Below are positions 23,117 through 31,965 of a DNA stretch of 48,013 bases, piece after piece. The notes below the pieces were generated by a model. It ran no database searches and had not been told where the DNA came from. It saw nothing but the letters and a program-made list of their open reading frames with translations. Origin of the DNA: JAAYZM01 sp964510785. Its GTDB lineage: Bacteria; Actinomycetota; Actinomycetes; Actinomycetales; Cellulomonadaceae. Where the stretch lies: positions 1 through 48,013 of the forward strand of contig CAZECM010000019.1 in assembly GCA_964510785.1 (NCBI GenBank). Direction: 5' to 3'. Both the position numbers and the translations under genes were made by a program. The first letter of the stretch is position 1, and each line of letters starts with the position of its first letter.

Positions 23117-24536
23117 TCGCGTGCGGGAGCTGCGCCGAGCGTGGCGCATGCGTGCGTCGCGTCGCGACCCCGCGGACACGACCTACGTGGTGTACCTCGC
23201 GGCCGTCATGGGGTTGCTCGTCGTCGCTCCCGGGGTCGCCGTCGTCGTCGAGGCGCTGACCACCCCGCCGGCGCTCGCCGCGCTCGGCTCACCCTCGACA
23301 CCCGGGGCCGCGACCCTCGCGATCGGGCTCGCCTGGGCGGCGGCCGTCTGGGTCGGTGCCGGGTACGGCCCGGTCACGATCGACCCCGCGCTCGTGGCGC
23401 TGTGGGCGGGCACGGACCTGCCCCGACACACCGGGCTGCGGCGTACGTTCGTGCTGCGCGTGGCGTGGGTGGGAGCGGCGTGGGTGGGGGTGGGCGCCCT
23501 CCTCGGCGGGGTGCTGCTCGCCGACGACGGCGCCCCGCGGGACGTCGCGCTCGTCGTGCTCGTGTGCGCCGTGGCGGGGGTGATCGGCGCCGTCGCGTGG
23601 CTCGCAGGGCAGGCGTTCGCGCGCCACGCCTGGTGGCTCGGTGCCGCGGTCGTGGCCCTCGCCGTCCTCGCCGCCGCGTGGCCGCCCGCGCGGTGGCTCG
23701 CCGTCGTCGGCGTCGTCGCCGGCCTGGCCGTGCCCCGCCTGCTCGACGCACTGCGAGGTCCTGAGCTGCTCGCCGACGCGTTGCGGTGGCGGTCCGCGAC
23801 GACGACCGCGCGGTCCGGCGACGTGCTGGCGGCGCTCGGCTCGCTGCGCGCGCTGCCCCGTCGCGGTCGGCGGTGGCGGGCCCTCGTCGCGGGACCGGCT
23901 CTCGTCCGGTTCGCGGTGGCGGACCTCGTCGGCACGTGGCGCACCACGGGCCGGTTCGTGACGGGCGCGCTCGCGCTCACGGGCGCCACGGCGCTCCTCG
24001 CCGTGCCCGTGGGACATCCCCTCGGTCCGTTGCTCGCCGCCGGCGGGGGCGTGCTCGCGTTCCTCGCCCTCGGCGTGTTCTGCGACGGGCTGCGGCACGC
24101 GGCGGCGCTCGCGGCGAGGCCAGGGCTGTTCGGGTTCGGACCGTGGCGGCTGTTCGCGCTGCACGCGGTGGCGCCCCTCCTCGTCACGGCCCTCGCCGGT
24201 GGCGCCGGTGGCGCGCTCCTCGCGGCCACGGGACGCACGCCCCACGTGCTCGTGCTCGTCCTCGTGCTCGCGACGGTCTTCGTCGTACGGGTGTGGGGCA
24301 CCGCCAAGGGCCAGCTCCCCGTGAGCCTGCTCACCCCGATCCCGACGCCGCTGGGCGACCTGTCCGCCCTCAACGTCACGGCGTGGCTCGCCGATGCACC
24401 GCTCGTGGCGGCGTTCGCCGGCGGTGGAGTCGTCTGGCTGCTCACGGACGGCCGGGCCGCGGACGCCGTCGTCGGCGTCGTCGTTCTCGTCGCGATGCTG
24501 CTCGTGAGCCTGCGACGTCGGGTCGAACGCCTGTGA
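23091..24536 (+). CDS. Polytopic membrane protein, partner of the ABC ATPase
   Basis: A 481-residue (from GTG 23091) very hydrophobic protein with about ten predicted helices and a basic N-terminus (RDRDRVRELRRAWRMRASRR). It overlaps the ATPase gene by 26 bases, so it is probably the membrane part of the same ABC complex. It resembles DUF6297-type actinobacterial membrane proteins, which are also encoded beside ATPases; I hold that name loosely. Helices cluster at about 30-60, 75-95, 115-200, 250-300, 320-400 and 430-470. Cytoplasmic loops are rich in Arg. The start is uncertain because of four in-frame GTG codons in the repeat. Confidence 0.8.
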   Translation: MPVPVRDRDRVRELRRAWRMRASRRDPADTTYVVYLAAVMGLLVVAPGVAVVVEALTTPPALAALGSPSTPGAATLAIGLAWAAAVWVGAGYGPVTIDPALVALWAGTDLPRHTGLRRTFVLRVAWVGAAWVGVGALLGGVLLADDGAPRDVALVVLVCAVAGVIGAVAWLAGQAFARHAWWLGAAVVALAVLAAAWPPARWLAVVGVVAGLAVPRLLDALRGPELLADALRWRSATTTARSGDVLAALGSLRALPRRGRRWRALVAGPALVRFAVADLVGTWRTTGRFVTGALALTGATALLAVPVGHPLGPLLAAGGGVLAFLALGVFCDGLRHAAALAARPGLFGFGPWRLFALHAVAPLLVTALAGGAGGALLAATGRTPHVLVLVLVLATVFVVRVWGTAKGQLPVSLLTPIPTPLGDLSALNVTAWLADAPLVAAFAGGGVVWLLTDGRAADAVVGVVVLVAMLLVSLRRRVERL

Positions 24537-24543
24537 GGCGCCC

Positions 24544-24549
24544 TACGCT
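24544..24549 (+). promoter_or_regulatory. Leaderless-type -10 of menB
   Basis: TACGCT ends 6 bases before the menB ATG at 24556, in the 19-base gap after the membrane-protein gene. Confidence 0.6.
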
Positions 24550-24555
24550 GGGCGG

Positions 24556-25515
24556 ATGACCACGCTTCCCACCCAGGTGTCCGAGACCTTCGATCCGCAG
24601 CGCTGGCGCGCCGTCGAGGGCTTCGAGGAGCTCACCGACCTGACCTACCACCGCGGCGTGGACCGCGGGACGGGCTCCGACGGCGGGGAGGTCGAACATG
24701 ACCTGCCCGTCGTGCGCATCGCCTTCGACCGTCCGGAGGTGCGCAACGCGTTCCGCCCGCACACCGTCGACGAGCTCTACCGCGCGCTCGACCACGCACG
24801 CATGTCCCCCGACGTCGCCGTCGTGCTGCTCACGGGCAACGGACCGAGCCCCAAGGACGCCGGCTGGGCGTTCTGCTCGGGCGGCGACCAGCGCATCCGC
24901 GGGCGCGACGGCTACCGCTACGCGGACGGCGAGAGCGCCGAGGCCGTGGACCCCGCGCGAGCCGGGCGCCTGCACATCCTCGAGGTGCAGCGGCTCGTCC
25001 GCACGATGCCGAAGGTCGTCATCGCCGTGGTGGACGGCTGGGCCGCGGGCGGCGGGCACTCGCTGCACGTCGTCGCGGACCTGTCGATCGCGTGCCGCGA
25101 GCACGGCCGCTTCAAGCAGACGGACGCGGACGTCGGCAGCTTCGACGGCGGCTACGGCAGCGCCCTGCTCGCCCGGCAGGTGGGACAGAAGCGCGCGCGG
25201 GAGATCTTCTTCCTCGCGCGCGAGTACTCCGCCGACGACGCCGAGCGCTGGGGAGCCGTCAACGAGGTGGCCGCCCACGACGACCTCGAGGGGCTGGCGC
25301 TCGAGTACGCCGCGACCATCGCGGGCAAGTCCCCGCAAGCGATCCGCATGCTCAAGTTCGCGTTCAACCTCGCCGACGACGGGCTCGCGGGCCAGCAGGT
25401 CTTCGCTGGCGAGGCCACGCGACTGGCCTACATGACCGACGAGGCCGTCGAGGGCCGCGACGCGTTCCTCGCGAAGCGGGCCCCCGACTGGTCCGGGTTC
25501 CCGTACTACTTCTGA
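24556..25515 (+). CDS. menB: 1,4-dihydroxy-2-naphthoyl-CoA synthase
   Basis: A 319-residue crotonase-fold enzyme that cyclises o-succinylbenzoyl-CoA to DHNA-CoA. The oxyanion-hole regions are FCSGGDQRIRG and GWAAGGGHSLHVVADL. The segment FKQTDADVGSFDGGYGS has Asp where bicarbonate-dependent type I MenB proteins have Gly, so this is a type II enzyme like that of M. tuberculosis. The C-terminal RAPDWSGFPYYF is the family ending that reaches into a neighbouring subunit. The length matches mycobacterial MenB. It is expressed from its own leaderless promoter, convergent with the DUF3048 gene. Confidence 0.97.
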   Translation: MTTLPTQVSETFDPQRWRAVEGFEELTDLTYHRGVDRGTGSDGGEVEHDLPVVRIAFDRPEVRNAFRPHTVDELYRALDHARMSPDVAVVLLTGNGPSPKDAGWAFCSGGDQRIRGRDGYRYADGESAEAVDPARAGRLHILEVQRLVRTMPKVVIAVVDGWAAGGGHSLHVVADLSIACREHGRFKQTDADVGSFDGGYGSALLARQVGQKRAREIFFLAREYSADDAERWGAVNEVAAHDDLEGLALEYAATIAGKSPQAIRMLKFAFNLADDGLAGQQVFAGEATRLAYMTDEAVEGRDAFLAKRAPDWSGFPYYF

Positions 25516-25527
25516 GCGTCAGGCTCG

Positions 25528-26604
25528 CTAGGAGAGCTCGTACGAGCCTTCGTTGGTGGGCATCATCTCGACCCAGGTGTTGCCGGGGGCGAGCAGGACG
25601 GGCTTGCCGTCCGCGTCGACGAGCTTGATCGGGTCGCTGATCTTGTCCTTGGTCCACGTCGCCTCGATCGTCTTGCCGCCCTGGGCGACGAGGGCCTTGC
25701 CCTCTTCGCCCTCGAGCCGCAGGTTCGGGACCGACGCCCGGCCCTGTGCCCGGAACCCCGAGCTGTAGGGCTCCACGGTGAGGACGACGACGTTGACGGC
25801 GGCGAGCTGGTCACCCGCCTCGCTCATGGCGGGCGCAGAGCCCTCCGAACGCAGCCACGTGGCCGAGTCGGCGTCCCACTGCCACGCGGGACGCCCCTGA
25901 CCCATCCGCAGCGAGATCGACGTCGTGTCGGCCCCCGCGGTCGCGGCCGTGGCGGAGGCGGCATCGAGCGCGGCGGCGAACTGTGCCGGCGGCGGGCTCG
26001 TGCGGCTCTTGCTGCCCTGCTCCCACAGGTCCTCGGCGGAGGAGTACACGTTGTGCGGGGCCGCCCGCGCCGAGGAACGGTAGAAGCCCGCCTTCCCCGC
26101 GTCGTTGGTCAGCAGCTGGGTCCCGGCGTCGCGCACGAGCCGCAGGATGCCGCCCTGGCCACCCGAGGCGGCGAGGATGCCGTCCATCGGGGCGATGATC
26201 GCCGCGTCCATGGGTCGCACCGAACGGATGGGGCCGATCTTCTCCGGCGAGCTCGTGTGGAACACCGCGATGAAACGCGGCACGGAGAACTCGACGACCG
26301 TCTCCCACACGATGTCCGCGTCCTCGAGCCCGGCCTGCGGGCGGGCGGCCGAGGTGTTCTCCACCTTCACGGCGAGCGCGGGTCGTTCGGCGACCTCCTC
26401 GGCGGGGATGCCGGTGAGCGGCCACACGAGCGGCGGCAGCTCAGGCTCGGGCGGCGTCGTGCGGCTCTCCTCCACGGCCGGAGTCACGGTCACGGGCGGC
26501 GGTGCGTCGGGCTCGACGGGGGCCGAGCACGCGGTGAGTGCCAGCAGCGCCGCGGCGGACACCACGAGCGCGCGACGGCGGCGGAACGGCGACAAACGGG
26601 TCAC
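25528..26604 (-). CDS. DUF3048 domain lipoprotein (YerB-like)
   Basis: A 358-residue secreted lipoprotein. Start GTG 26604 has AGGGAG six bases upstream and yields a good signal with lipobox L23-T24-A25-C26. A Pro/Thr-rich linker follows (about 27-60). The DUF3048 N-terminal domain begins near WPLTGIPAEE and holds KVENTSAARPQAGLEDADIV and the EFSVPRFIAVFHTSSPEKIGP block. The C-terminal DUF3048_C domain contains YSSGFRAQGRASVPNL and ends near TWVEMMPTNEGSY. Family members such as Bacillus YerB are of unknown function and sit in the envelope. An upstream ATG (26622) is possible but makes a worse signal peptide. A -10, TAGGCT, is at 26661-26666. Confidence 0.9.
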   Translation of the reverse strand: MTRLSPFRRRRALVVSAAALLALTACSAPVEPDAPPPVTVTPAVEESRTTPPEPELPPLVWPLTGIPAEEVAERPALAVKVENTSAARPQAGLEDADIVWETVVEFSVPRFIAVFHTSSPEKIGPIRSVRPMDAAIIAPMDGILAASGGQGGILRLVRDAGTQLLTNDAGKAGFYRSSARAAPHNVYSSAEDLWEQGSKSRTSPPPAQFAAALDAASATAATAGADTTSISLRMGQGRPAWQWDADSATWLRSEGSAPAMSEAGDQLAAVNVVVLTVEPYSSGFRAQGRASVPNLRLEGEEGKALVAQGGKTIEATWTKDKISDPIKLVDADGKPVLLAPGNTWVEMMPTNEGSYELS

Positions 26605-26660
26605 GAAGAACTCCCTCGACATACGTGCAGTCACGCCGGGCTCGCCGACGGTCCGCGCAT

Positions 26661-26666
26661 AGCCTA
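26661..26666 (-). promoter_or_regulatory. Candidate -10 of the DUF3048 gene
   Basis: TAGGCT on the minus strand predicts a leader of about 50 bases. It is divergent to the menE -10 at 26677-26682, only 10 bases away, so the two promoters interlock. Confidence 0.45.
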
Positions 26667-26676
26667 CGTCTCCTCC

Positions 26677-26682
26677 TACCCT
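26677..26682 (+). promoter_or_regulatory. Leaderless-type -10 of menE-menA
   Basis: TACCCT ends 6 bases before the menE GTG at 26689. Confidence 0.6.
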
Positions 26683-26688
26683 GGGGAC

Positions 26689-27882
26689 GTGACCCGCCCC
26701 TTGCGAATCCTGCCCGCCGCGCCCGGAGACGAACGGACGATCCTCGCGGCGCTCGAGGCGGCCCTCGACGGTTCCGGCCCGCCGATCGCCCCGGTCCGCC
26801 CAGCCGTGGGGGGCACCCCTCCGCTGACCGCGGCGCACGCCGACGTGCCCGACGACGTCGTCCTCGCCGTGACGACCTCGGGGTCGACGGCGTCCGCCCG
26901 CACCGTGCTGCTCACGCGGGGGGCCCTCGAGGCGTCGGCGGGCGCGACGGCGCACCGGCTCGGCGGCCCGGCGCAGTGGTTGCTAGCCCTGCCGATCAAC
27001 CACATCGCGGGTCTGCAGGTGCTCACGCGTTCCGCTCTGGCCGGGACGGACCCCGTGGTCCTCGACCTCGAGGAGAGCTTCACCGGTGAGGTCTTCGCCA
27101 CCGCCGCAGCCCGCCTGACCGGCCCACGCCGGTACACCTCGCTCGTGCCGACACAGCTGCGCCGGGTCCTCGCCTCGCCCGCGGGCCGGGCCGCACTGGC
27201 GGACTTCGACGCCGTGCTCGTGGGCGGCGCCGCGACGGACCCCGTCCAGCTCCGGGCGGCTCGGGCGGCGGGTGCGAACCTCGTGCGCACCTACGGCATG
27301 TCGGAGACCGCCGGGGGCTGCGTCTACGACGGGCGCCCGCTCGGCGGGGTTACGGTCGAGCTCGACGACGACGGCCGCATCTTCCTCGCCGGGCCGGTGC
27401 TCGCCGCCGGATACCTCGCGCACCCCGAGCTCACGGCACGCACCTTCGTCTCGCGGGCGGGGGTGCGCACGCTGCGCACGGACGACCTGGGGACCTTCGA
27501 CGACGACGGCGCGCTCCGGGTGCTCGGCCGCGTCGACGACGTCATCAACACGGGCGGCGTCAAGGTCGCCCCCGCAGCCGTCGAGTCCGCGCTGACCGAG
27601 CTGGCCGCGTTCGCCCAGGCGTGCGTCGTCGGCGTCCCCGATCCGGAGTGGGGGGCGGCCGTCGTCGCCGTCGTCGTCCTCGCTCCCGACGCGACCAACC
27701 CCCCGCTCGACGCGGTCCGCGAGCACGTAGCGCATAACCTGGGGGCACCCGCGGCACCGCGGCGGATCGTCGTCGTCCGTGAGCTCCCCGAGCGGGGGCC
27801 AGGCAAGCTCGACCGGCGCGCCGCACGGCGGATCGCGGCCGCGGCAGTCTCGGACCCCGCGACCGGCACCCTACGGAGGTAA
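26689..27882 (+). CDS. menE: o-succinylbenzoate-CoA ligase
   Basis: A 397-residue ANL-superfamily adenylating enzyme that activates o-succinylbenzoate to its CoA thioester. The P-loop region is TTSGSTASARTVLLT, followed by LPINHIAGLQVL, the adenylation motif RTYGMSETAGG, the hinge region RTDDLGTFDDDGALRVLGRVDD and the catalytic lysine in GPGKLDRRAA. It lacks much of the N-terminal subdomain of other ANL enzymes, which is normal for short actinobacterial MenE. GTG 26689 is the leaderless start. The stop is followed 3 bases later by the menA ATG, whose GGAGG lies in the menE end, so they are one operon. Confidence 0.94.
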   Translation: MTRPLRILPAAPGDERTILAALEAALDGSGPPIAPVRPAVGGTPPLTAAHADVPDDVVLAVTTSGSTASARTVLLTRGALEASAGATAHRLGGPAQWLLALPINHIAGLQVLTRSALAGTDPVVLDLEESFTGEVFATAAARLTGPRRYTSLVPTQLRRVLASPAGRAALADFDAVLVGGAATDPVQLRAARAAGANLVRTYGMSETAGGCVYDGRPLGGVTVELDDDGRIFLAGPVLAAGYLAHPELTARTFVSRAGVRTLRTDDLGTFDDDGALRVLGRVDDVINTGGVKVAPAAVESALTELAAFAQACVVGVPDPEWGAAVVAVVVLAPDATNPPLDAVREHVAHNLGAPAAPRRIVVVRELPERGPGKLDRRAARRIAAAAVSDPATGTLRR

Positions 27883-27885
27883 GCG

Positions 27886-28755
27886 ATGGCCACGGCAACC
27901 GAATGGCTCGCGGGCGCGCGGCCCCGCACGCTGCCCGCAGCGGTGGCACCCGTCATCGTCGGTACGGGTGCAGCGGCCTTCGCCGGCAGCGCCCACCTCG
28001 GCCGCGCGGCGCTCGCCGCAGGTGTCGCCCTCGCGCTCCAGGTGGGCGTGAACTTCGCCAACGACTACTCCGACGGTGTGCGCGGTACGGACCTCGACCG
28101 GCTCGGGCCGCTGCGCCTGACGGCCTCCGGCGCGGCCCGCCCGCGCGAGGTGCTCACCGCGGCGCTCGTGTCGTTCGCCGTCGGGGCCGGCTTCGGCGTG
28201 GCCCTCGTCGCGCTCACGGGCCTGTGGTGGCTGCTCGCGGTGGGTGCCGTGGCGATCGGCGCGGCGTGGTTCTACACCGGTGGGCGCACGCCGTACGGCT
28301 ACCTCGGGCTCGGCGAGGTGGGGGTGTTCGTCTTCTTCGGCCTCGTCGCGACGGTGGGCACCACGTACACCCAGGCGCTCGTGGTGCCGTGGCCCGCGTG
28401 GGTCGCGGCGAGCGGTGTCGGACTCCTCGCGTGCGCGCTGCTCATGGCCAACAACCTGCGCGACGTGCCGACGGACTCCCTCGTGGGCAAGCGCACCCTC
28501 GCGGTGCGGCTCGGCGAGCGGCGGGCGCGGCGACTGTTCGCCCTCGAGCTCGTAGGCGCGCTCGTCGCGGGTGCGGTGTGCGCGATCGCGGCGCCGTGGT
28601 CGCTCCTCGTGCTGCTGCTCGCGCTGCCCGTGACGCTGCTCGGGCTCACGGTGCTCGCCGGGGCTCACGGGCGGCTCCTCGTTCCCGTGCTCGCGGGGAC
28701 GGGCCTCGTCTCGCTCGGTTACGGCGTGCTGCTCGGCACCGGGCTCGCGCTCTAG
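27886..28755 (+). CDS. menA: 1,4-dihydroxy-2-naphthoate polyprenyltransferase
   Basis: A 289-residue UbiA-family membrane enzyme that attaches the polyprenyl tail to DHNA with loss of CO2. The first Asp-rich motif is NFANDYSDGVRGTD at 56-69 and the second is NNLRDVPTD around 190. Eight to nine helices are predicted. The start ATG has GGAGG eight bases upstream inside the end of menE. Its TAG overlaps the stop of the convergent DUF4229 gene in the tetranucleotide CTAG. With MenG and MenJ at the other end of the window this completes ring and tail assembly. Confidence 0.95.
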   Translation: MATATEWLAGARPRTLPAAVAPVIVGTGAAAFAGSAHLGRAALAAGVALALQVGVNFANDYSDGVRGTDLDRLGPLRLTASGAARPREVLTAALVSFAVGAGFGVALVALTGLWWLLAVGAVAIGAAWFYTGGRTPYGYLGLGEVGVFVFFGLVATVGTTYTQALVVPWPAWVAASGVGLLACALLMANNLRDVPTDSLVGKRTLAVRLGERRARRLFALELVGALVAGAVCAIAAPWSLLVLLLALPVTLLGLTVLAGAHGRLLVPVLAGTGLVSLGYGVLLGTGLAL

Positions 28756-29012
28756 CCCGCGGCCTCGTCCTCGGCCGCCTCGTCCTCGACGGCCTCGTCG
28801 ACCCCGGCGGCCTGGCGCTCGTGCGCGCGGCTCGCGAGGTACGCGGTGGTCGCGTCGCGCTGGCGGCGCAGCAGCAGGTAGGACAGCGCCGCGGCGATGA
28901 CGACGCCGAAGCCCATGAGCACCGCCCAGTGCCGCACCCCGACGAGCCACAACCCGCCGACGGCGGCGGCGAGGAGCAACAGGCGCAGGAGCGAGTAGGT
29001 CAGGAGCGGCAC
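28752..29012 (-). CDS. DUF4229 family small membrane protein
   Basis: An 86-residue protein with two predicted helices (about 8-27 and 31-47) separated by the short loop RHW, then RRQRDATTAYLASRAHERQ and an acidic tail of Glu-Asp-Ala repeats. This is the DUF4229 layout common next to menA in Actinobacteria. Start is GTG 29012 with a leaderless-type TACCCT. Its stop shares CTAG with the menA stop. No function is known. Confidence 0.85.
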   Translation of the reverse strand: MPLLTYSLLRLLLLAAAVGGLWLVGVRHWAVLMGFGVVIAAALSYLLLRRQRDATTAYLASRAHERQAAGVDEAVEDEAAEDEAAG

Positions 29013-29018
29013 GCGACT

Positions 29019-29024
29019 AGGGTA
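29019..29024 (-). promoter_or_regulatory. Leaderless-type -10 of the DUF4229 gene
   Basis: TACCCT on the minus strand ends 6 bases before the GTG at 29012. It lies back-to-back with the TAGGCT at 29041-29046 in a 40-base divergent gap. Confidence 0.6.
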
Positions 29025-29040
29025 CGGCCCGGCGTGCGCC

Positions 29041-29046
29041 TAGGCT
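29041..29046 (+). promoter_or_regulatory. Leaderless-type -10 of the PLDc_N-like gene
   Basis: TAGGCT ends 6 bases before the ATG at 29053. Confidence 0.6.
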
Positions 29047-29052
29047 GGGCCC

Positions 29053-29406
29053 ATGAGGTATCTGCCGTTCCTGCTCGTGATCGCGCTCGTGGTGTACACG
29101 GTCGTCGACGTCGTGAACTCCGACGACGACGACCGGCTCGGCGTGCACCCGGCGCTGTGGATCCTCGGCATCGTGCTCCTGCCGCCGCTCGGTTCGATCG
29201 CGTGGCTCGCGGTGAAGTACTCGCGCCGCAACAACGGCCGCGCCGCCCCGCCGCGCTCCACCGGGCCGCAGCGACCGCCGTTCCGCCCTGGCCCCGTGGC
29301 CCCGGACGACGACCCCGAGTTCTTGTGGCGCCTCGAGCAGGAGAAGCGCAGGCGCCAGCGCGAAGAGGGCCACGCGGACGACGAGAACGGCTCGCCGCGC
29401 CCCTGA
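29053..29406 (+). CDS. PLDc_N domain small membrane protein
   Basis: A 117-residue protein with two helices (about 3-22 and 36-55) that match the PLDc_N (phospholipase D-nuclease N-terminal) domain: LPFLLVIALVVYTVVDVVNS and WILGIVLLPPLGSIAWL. No phospholipase domain follows; instead the C-terminus is a Pro-rich stretch and a charged helix LWRLEQEKRRRQREEG. Such stand-alone PLDc_N proteins are frequent beside the cytochrome c genes of Actinobacteria. The stop is 13 bases from the convergent ccsB stop. Role unknown. Confidence 0.85.
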   Translation: MRYLPFLLVIALVVYTVVDVVNSDDDDRLGVHPALWILGIVLLPPLGSIAWLAVKYSRRNNGRAAPPRSTGPQRPPFRPGPVAPDDDPEFLWRLEQEKRRRQREEGHADDENGSPRP

Positions 29407-29419
29407 GCTGTGCCGCGCG

Positions 29420-30391
29420 CTAGATGTTCGCGTAGGAGTGCAGGCCCGGGAACAGCATGTTGACGAGCGTAAAGTTCGCGAGCACGCACAGGTAGGCGAT
29501 GATCGCGAGCCATGCCGAACGCTGCCCGGCCCAGCCCCGCGTCGCGCGCGCGTGCAGGTAGCCGGCGTAGACGACCCAGATGACGAAGGTCCAGACCTCC
29601 TTGGGGTCCCAGCCCCAGTAGCGGCCCCACGAGTGCTCGGCCCAGATCGCGCCGGCGATGAGCGTGAACGTCCACAGCACGAAGCCGATCGCGTTGAGCC
29701 GGAAGGACAGGCTCTCGAGCGCGGCGGGCGCGGGCGTCGAGTCGAGCCAGCCCCAGCGCGAGCCGGCGAGCCGGGCGGAGCCTGCCTCGCGTGACGAGCG
29801 CAGCAGCTGGAGGATCGCCGCGACGAAGCCCACGGTGAGCACGCCCGTGGCCGTCACGGCGACGCCCACGTGGATCACGAGCCAGTAGCTCTGCAGCGCC
29901 GGTTGCACGCCGTCGGCCGGGACGAAGAAGTTCACCTGCGCGACGGCGAGGAACAGCACGACGATGCCGATGACGGCGGTCCCGAGGAACGGGATCACCT
30001 TGTGGCGCTGCACCACGAGCAGGACGACGACGGCCACGAGCGAGCCCACGAGCATGAACTCGTACAGGTTCGCCCACGGGGCGCGACCGGCCGCGACGCC
30101 CCGGGTCACGACCGCACCCGCGTGCAACGCGAGCCCCGCCCAGACGGTGGACCGGGCGATGCCCTCCGCCTTCGGGCGGCCTGCGACCGGCACGGGGTGC
30201 ACGGCACCGACCGACGGGGCGGACCCGGCTCCGGCGGCCACGGCGCCACTGGCGCCGACCACGGCGTGCTGCCGCTCCGCGGCGCCGGCATCGGCCTTGC
30301 GCGCGAGCAGCAGCGTGAAGCACACGAGGGCGATCGCGTAGGCGGTCGCTGCCCCCCACACGAGGATCGTGCTCACCTCGGCGACGTTCAT
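29420..30391 (-). CDS. ccsB: Cytochrome c biogenesis protein CcsB/ResC (haem handling)
   Basis: A 323-residue polytopic protein with about eight helices. The haem-handling tryptophan-rich motif is WAEHSWGRYWGWDPKEVW in the C-terminal third, and conserved histidines flank it. With ResB it exports haem and ligates it to apocytochrome c at the outer face (system II). Residues about 35-75 are an Ala/Gly/Val-rich cytoplasmic loop. The ATG at 30391 overlaps the resB stop (ATGA). It is the last gene of the maturation operon and converges on the PLDc_N-like gene. CcsA would be an equally valid name. Confidence 0.93.
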   Translation of the reverse strand: MNVAEVSTILVWGAATAYAIALVCFTLLLARKADAGAAERQHAVVGASGAVAAGAGSAPSVGAVHPVPVAGRPKAEGIARSTVWAGLALHAGAVVTRGVAAGRAPWANLYEFMLVGSLVAVVVLLVVQRHKVIPFLGTAVIGIVVLFLAVAQVNFFVPADGVQPALQSYWLVIHVGVAVTATGVLTVGFVAAILQLLRSSREAGSARLAGSRWGWLDSTPAPAALESLSFRLNAIGFVLWTFTLIAGAIWAEHSWGRYWGWDPKEVWTFVIWVVYAGYLHARATRGWAGQRSAWLAIIAYLCVLANFTLVNMLFPGLHSYANI

Positions 30392-31965
30392 CGGTTCTCC
30401 TCCTCGGCGACCGTGCCCGTGCGTTCCCGCACGGTGGTCAGCACCCGTTCCACCTCGGCCGGCAGACCGAGGTCGTTGCCCCGGGCCAGTCCGGCCACCT
30501 GGACCACGGTAGTCCCACCAGACCCCGGCCCGGCACGCAGCCACACCCGCCGGCGCGGGGCGAACAGCGAGACGGCGAGTCCAGCGAGCGCGGTGAGCGC
30601 GAACACGAGGATGAGCGTGAGCGTCGGGTCGTGGCGCAGGTCGAGCGCGACGAAGCGTGGCAGCGCGTCGAAGCTCAGGGTGCCGAGACCCTCGGGCAGG
30701 TCCACGGTCTCACCGGGACGCACGACGACGGTCACCGGGCGGCTCGTGCCCTCGACCTCCTCCGTGAGCTGCGTCATGCCCGCCTCGTCGAGCCGGTACA
30801 CGTTCTGCGGCAGGCCCATGTCGAGCCCGAGGTCCCCCGTCCACACCGACAGCACGAGCACGGGCTCGTTGGGCAGCGGGTGCACCGAGCGCCAGAACCC
30901 CACGGGCTCCTCGACGGCGGTCGGCAGCAGGTAGCCGACGAGGCCGAGCTGGGGGCCGGAGGTGACGTCCGGCACCTTGATGACGCCCTGCGAGGCGTAC
31001 ACGGTGCCTTGCGGCAGGAAGGGGACGGAGCCCGCGAAGGCGAGCTCGCCGTCGGCGTCGTGCACGCGCACCGTGGGCGCGTAGCCGTTGCCCATGAGGT
31101 AGACCTTCGCGCCGCCGACGCTGAGGGGGTGGTTGACCTTGATGGTGCCGGTGCGCGCGTCGCGGCCGGGCTCGTCGACCGTCACCTCGGCCGTGAAGTC
31201 GCGCGCGGCGAGCGTGAGCGGGTCGAAGCTCGACGTGAACCGGTCGAGGGTGAGCCGGAACGGGACGAGGCTCGCGGGGTCGAACGCGCGGCCCGCCTCG
31301 AAGGAGTCGTAGGCGAGCTGGGAGTTGGCGAAGCCGCGCCCCTCGACGACGACGGCCTGGCCGCGGTACTGCGTGAAGTTGCCGACCACGAGGCACACGA
31401 GCACGCCCACGAGCGCGGTGTGGAAGACGAGGTTGCCGGTCTCGCGCAGGTAGCCACGCTCGGCCGAGACGGACGCCGCGCCGTCGGACTCCTCGATCCG
31501 CACCACGCGGTACGTGGGCCACCAGCGCCGGGGCCCGCGCAGCACGGCGGTCGCGGCGTCGAGGACCTCCTCGGCGGGCGCACCGGTCGTGACCGTCTCG
31601 TGGCCCACGAACCGGTCGAGGCGGCGAGGTGTGCGGGGCGGCGGCGTGCGCAGCGCCCGCCAGTGCTGCGCCGTGCGCGGCAGGATGCAGCCCACGAGCG
31701 ACGTGAACAGCAAGAGATAGATCGCGGAGAACCAGGGCGAGGCGTACACGTCGAAGAGCCCGAACCGGTCGAGCCACGGCCCGGCCGTGGGGTTGTCGAG
31801 CAGGTACTCCCCCACGGCGATCGGGTCCTGCGGGCGCTGCGGGAAGATCGAGCCCGGCACGGCCGCGACCGCGAGCGCGAGCAGCAGCAGGAGCGCGACG
31901 CGCATCGACGTGAGCTGGCGCCACGCCCAGCGCACCCAGCCCACGACTCCGATCTCGGCCGCCAT
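30388..31965 (-). CDS. resB: Cytochrome c biogenesis protein ResB
   Basis: A 525-residue partner of CcsB in the system II haem lyase. Helices lie near residues 20-38, 75-95, 165-185 and 465-485, with a large extracytoplasmic domain between the third and fourth. ResB features include LASMRVAL-like LTSMRVALLLLLALA, SIFPQRPQDP, the RGYLRETGNLVFHTALVG segment and VNHPLSVGGAKVYLMGNGYAP. The ATG at 31965 shares one base with the ccdA stop (TGATG). The open frame extends to 32634 but the upstream part is antisense-like over ccdA. It acts with CcsB, CcdA and the thioredoxin-like protein of the same operon. Confidence 0.94.
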   Translation of the reverse strand: MAAEIGVVGWVRWAWRQLTSMRVALLLLLALAVAAVPGSIFPQRPQDPIAVGEYLLDNPTAGPWLDRFGLFDVYASPWFSAIYLLLFTSLVGCILPRTAQHWRALRTPPPRTPRRLDRFVGHETVTTGAPAEEVLDAATAVLRGPRRWWPTYRVVRIEESDGAASVSAERGYLRETGNLVFHTALVGVLVCLVVGNFTQYRGQAVVVEGRGFANSQLAYDSFEAGRAFDPASLVPFRLTLDRFTSSFDPLTLAARDFTAEVTVDEPGRDARTGTIKVNHPLSVGGAKVYLMGNGYAPTVRVHDADGELAFAGSVPFLPQGTVYASQGVIKVPDVTSGPQLGLVGYLLPTAVEEPVGFWRSVHPLPNEPVLVLSVWTGDLGLDMGLPQNVYRLDEAGMTQLTEEVEGTSRPVTVVVRPGETVDLPEGLGTLSFDALPRFVALDLRHDPTLTLILVFALTALAGLAVSLFAPRRRVWLRAGPGSGGTTVVQVAGLARGNDLGLPAEVERVLTTVRERTGTVAEEENR

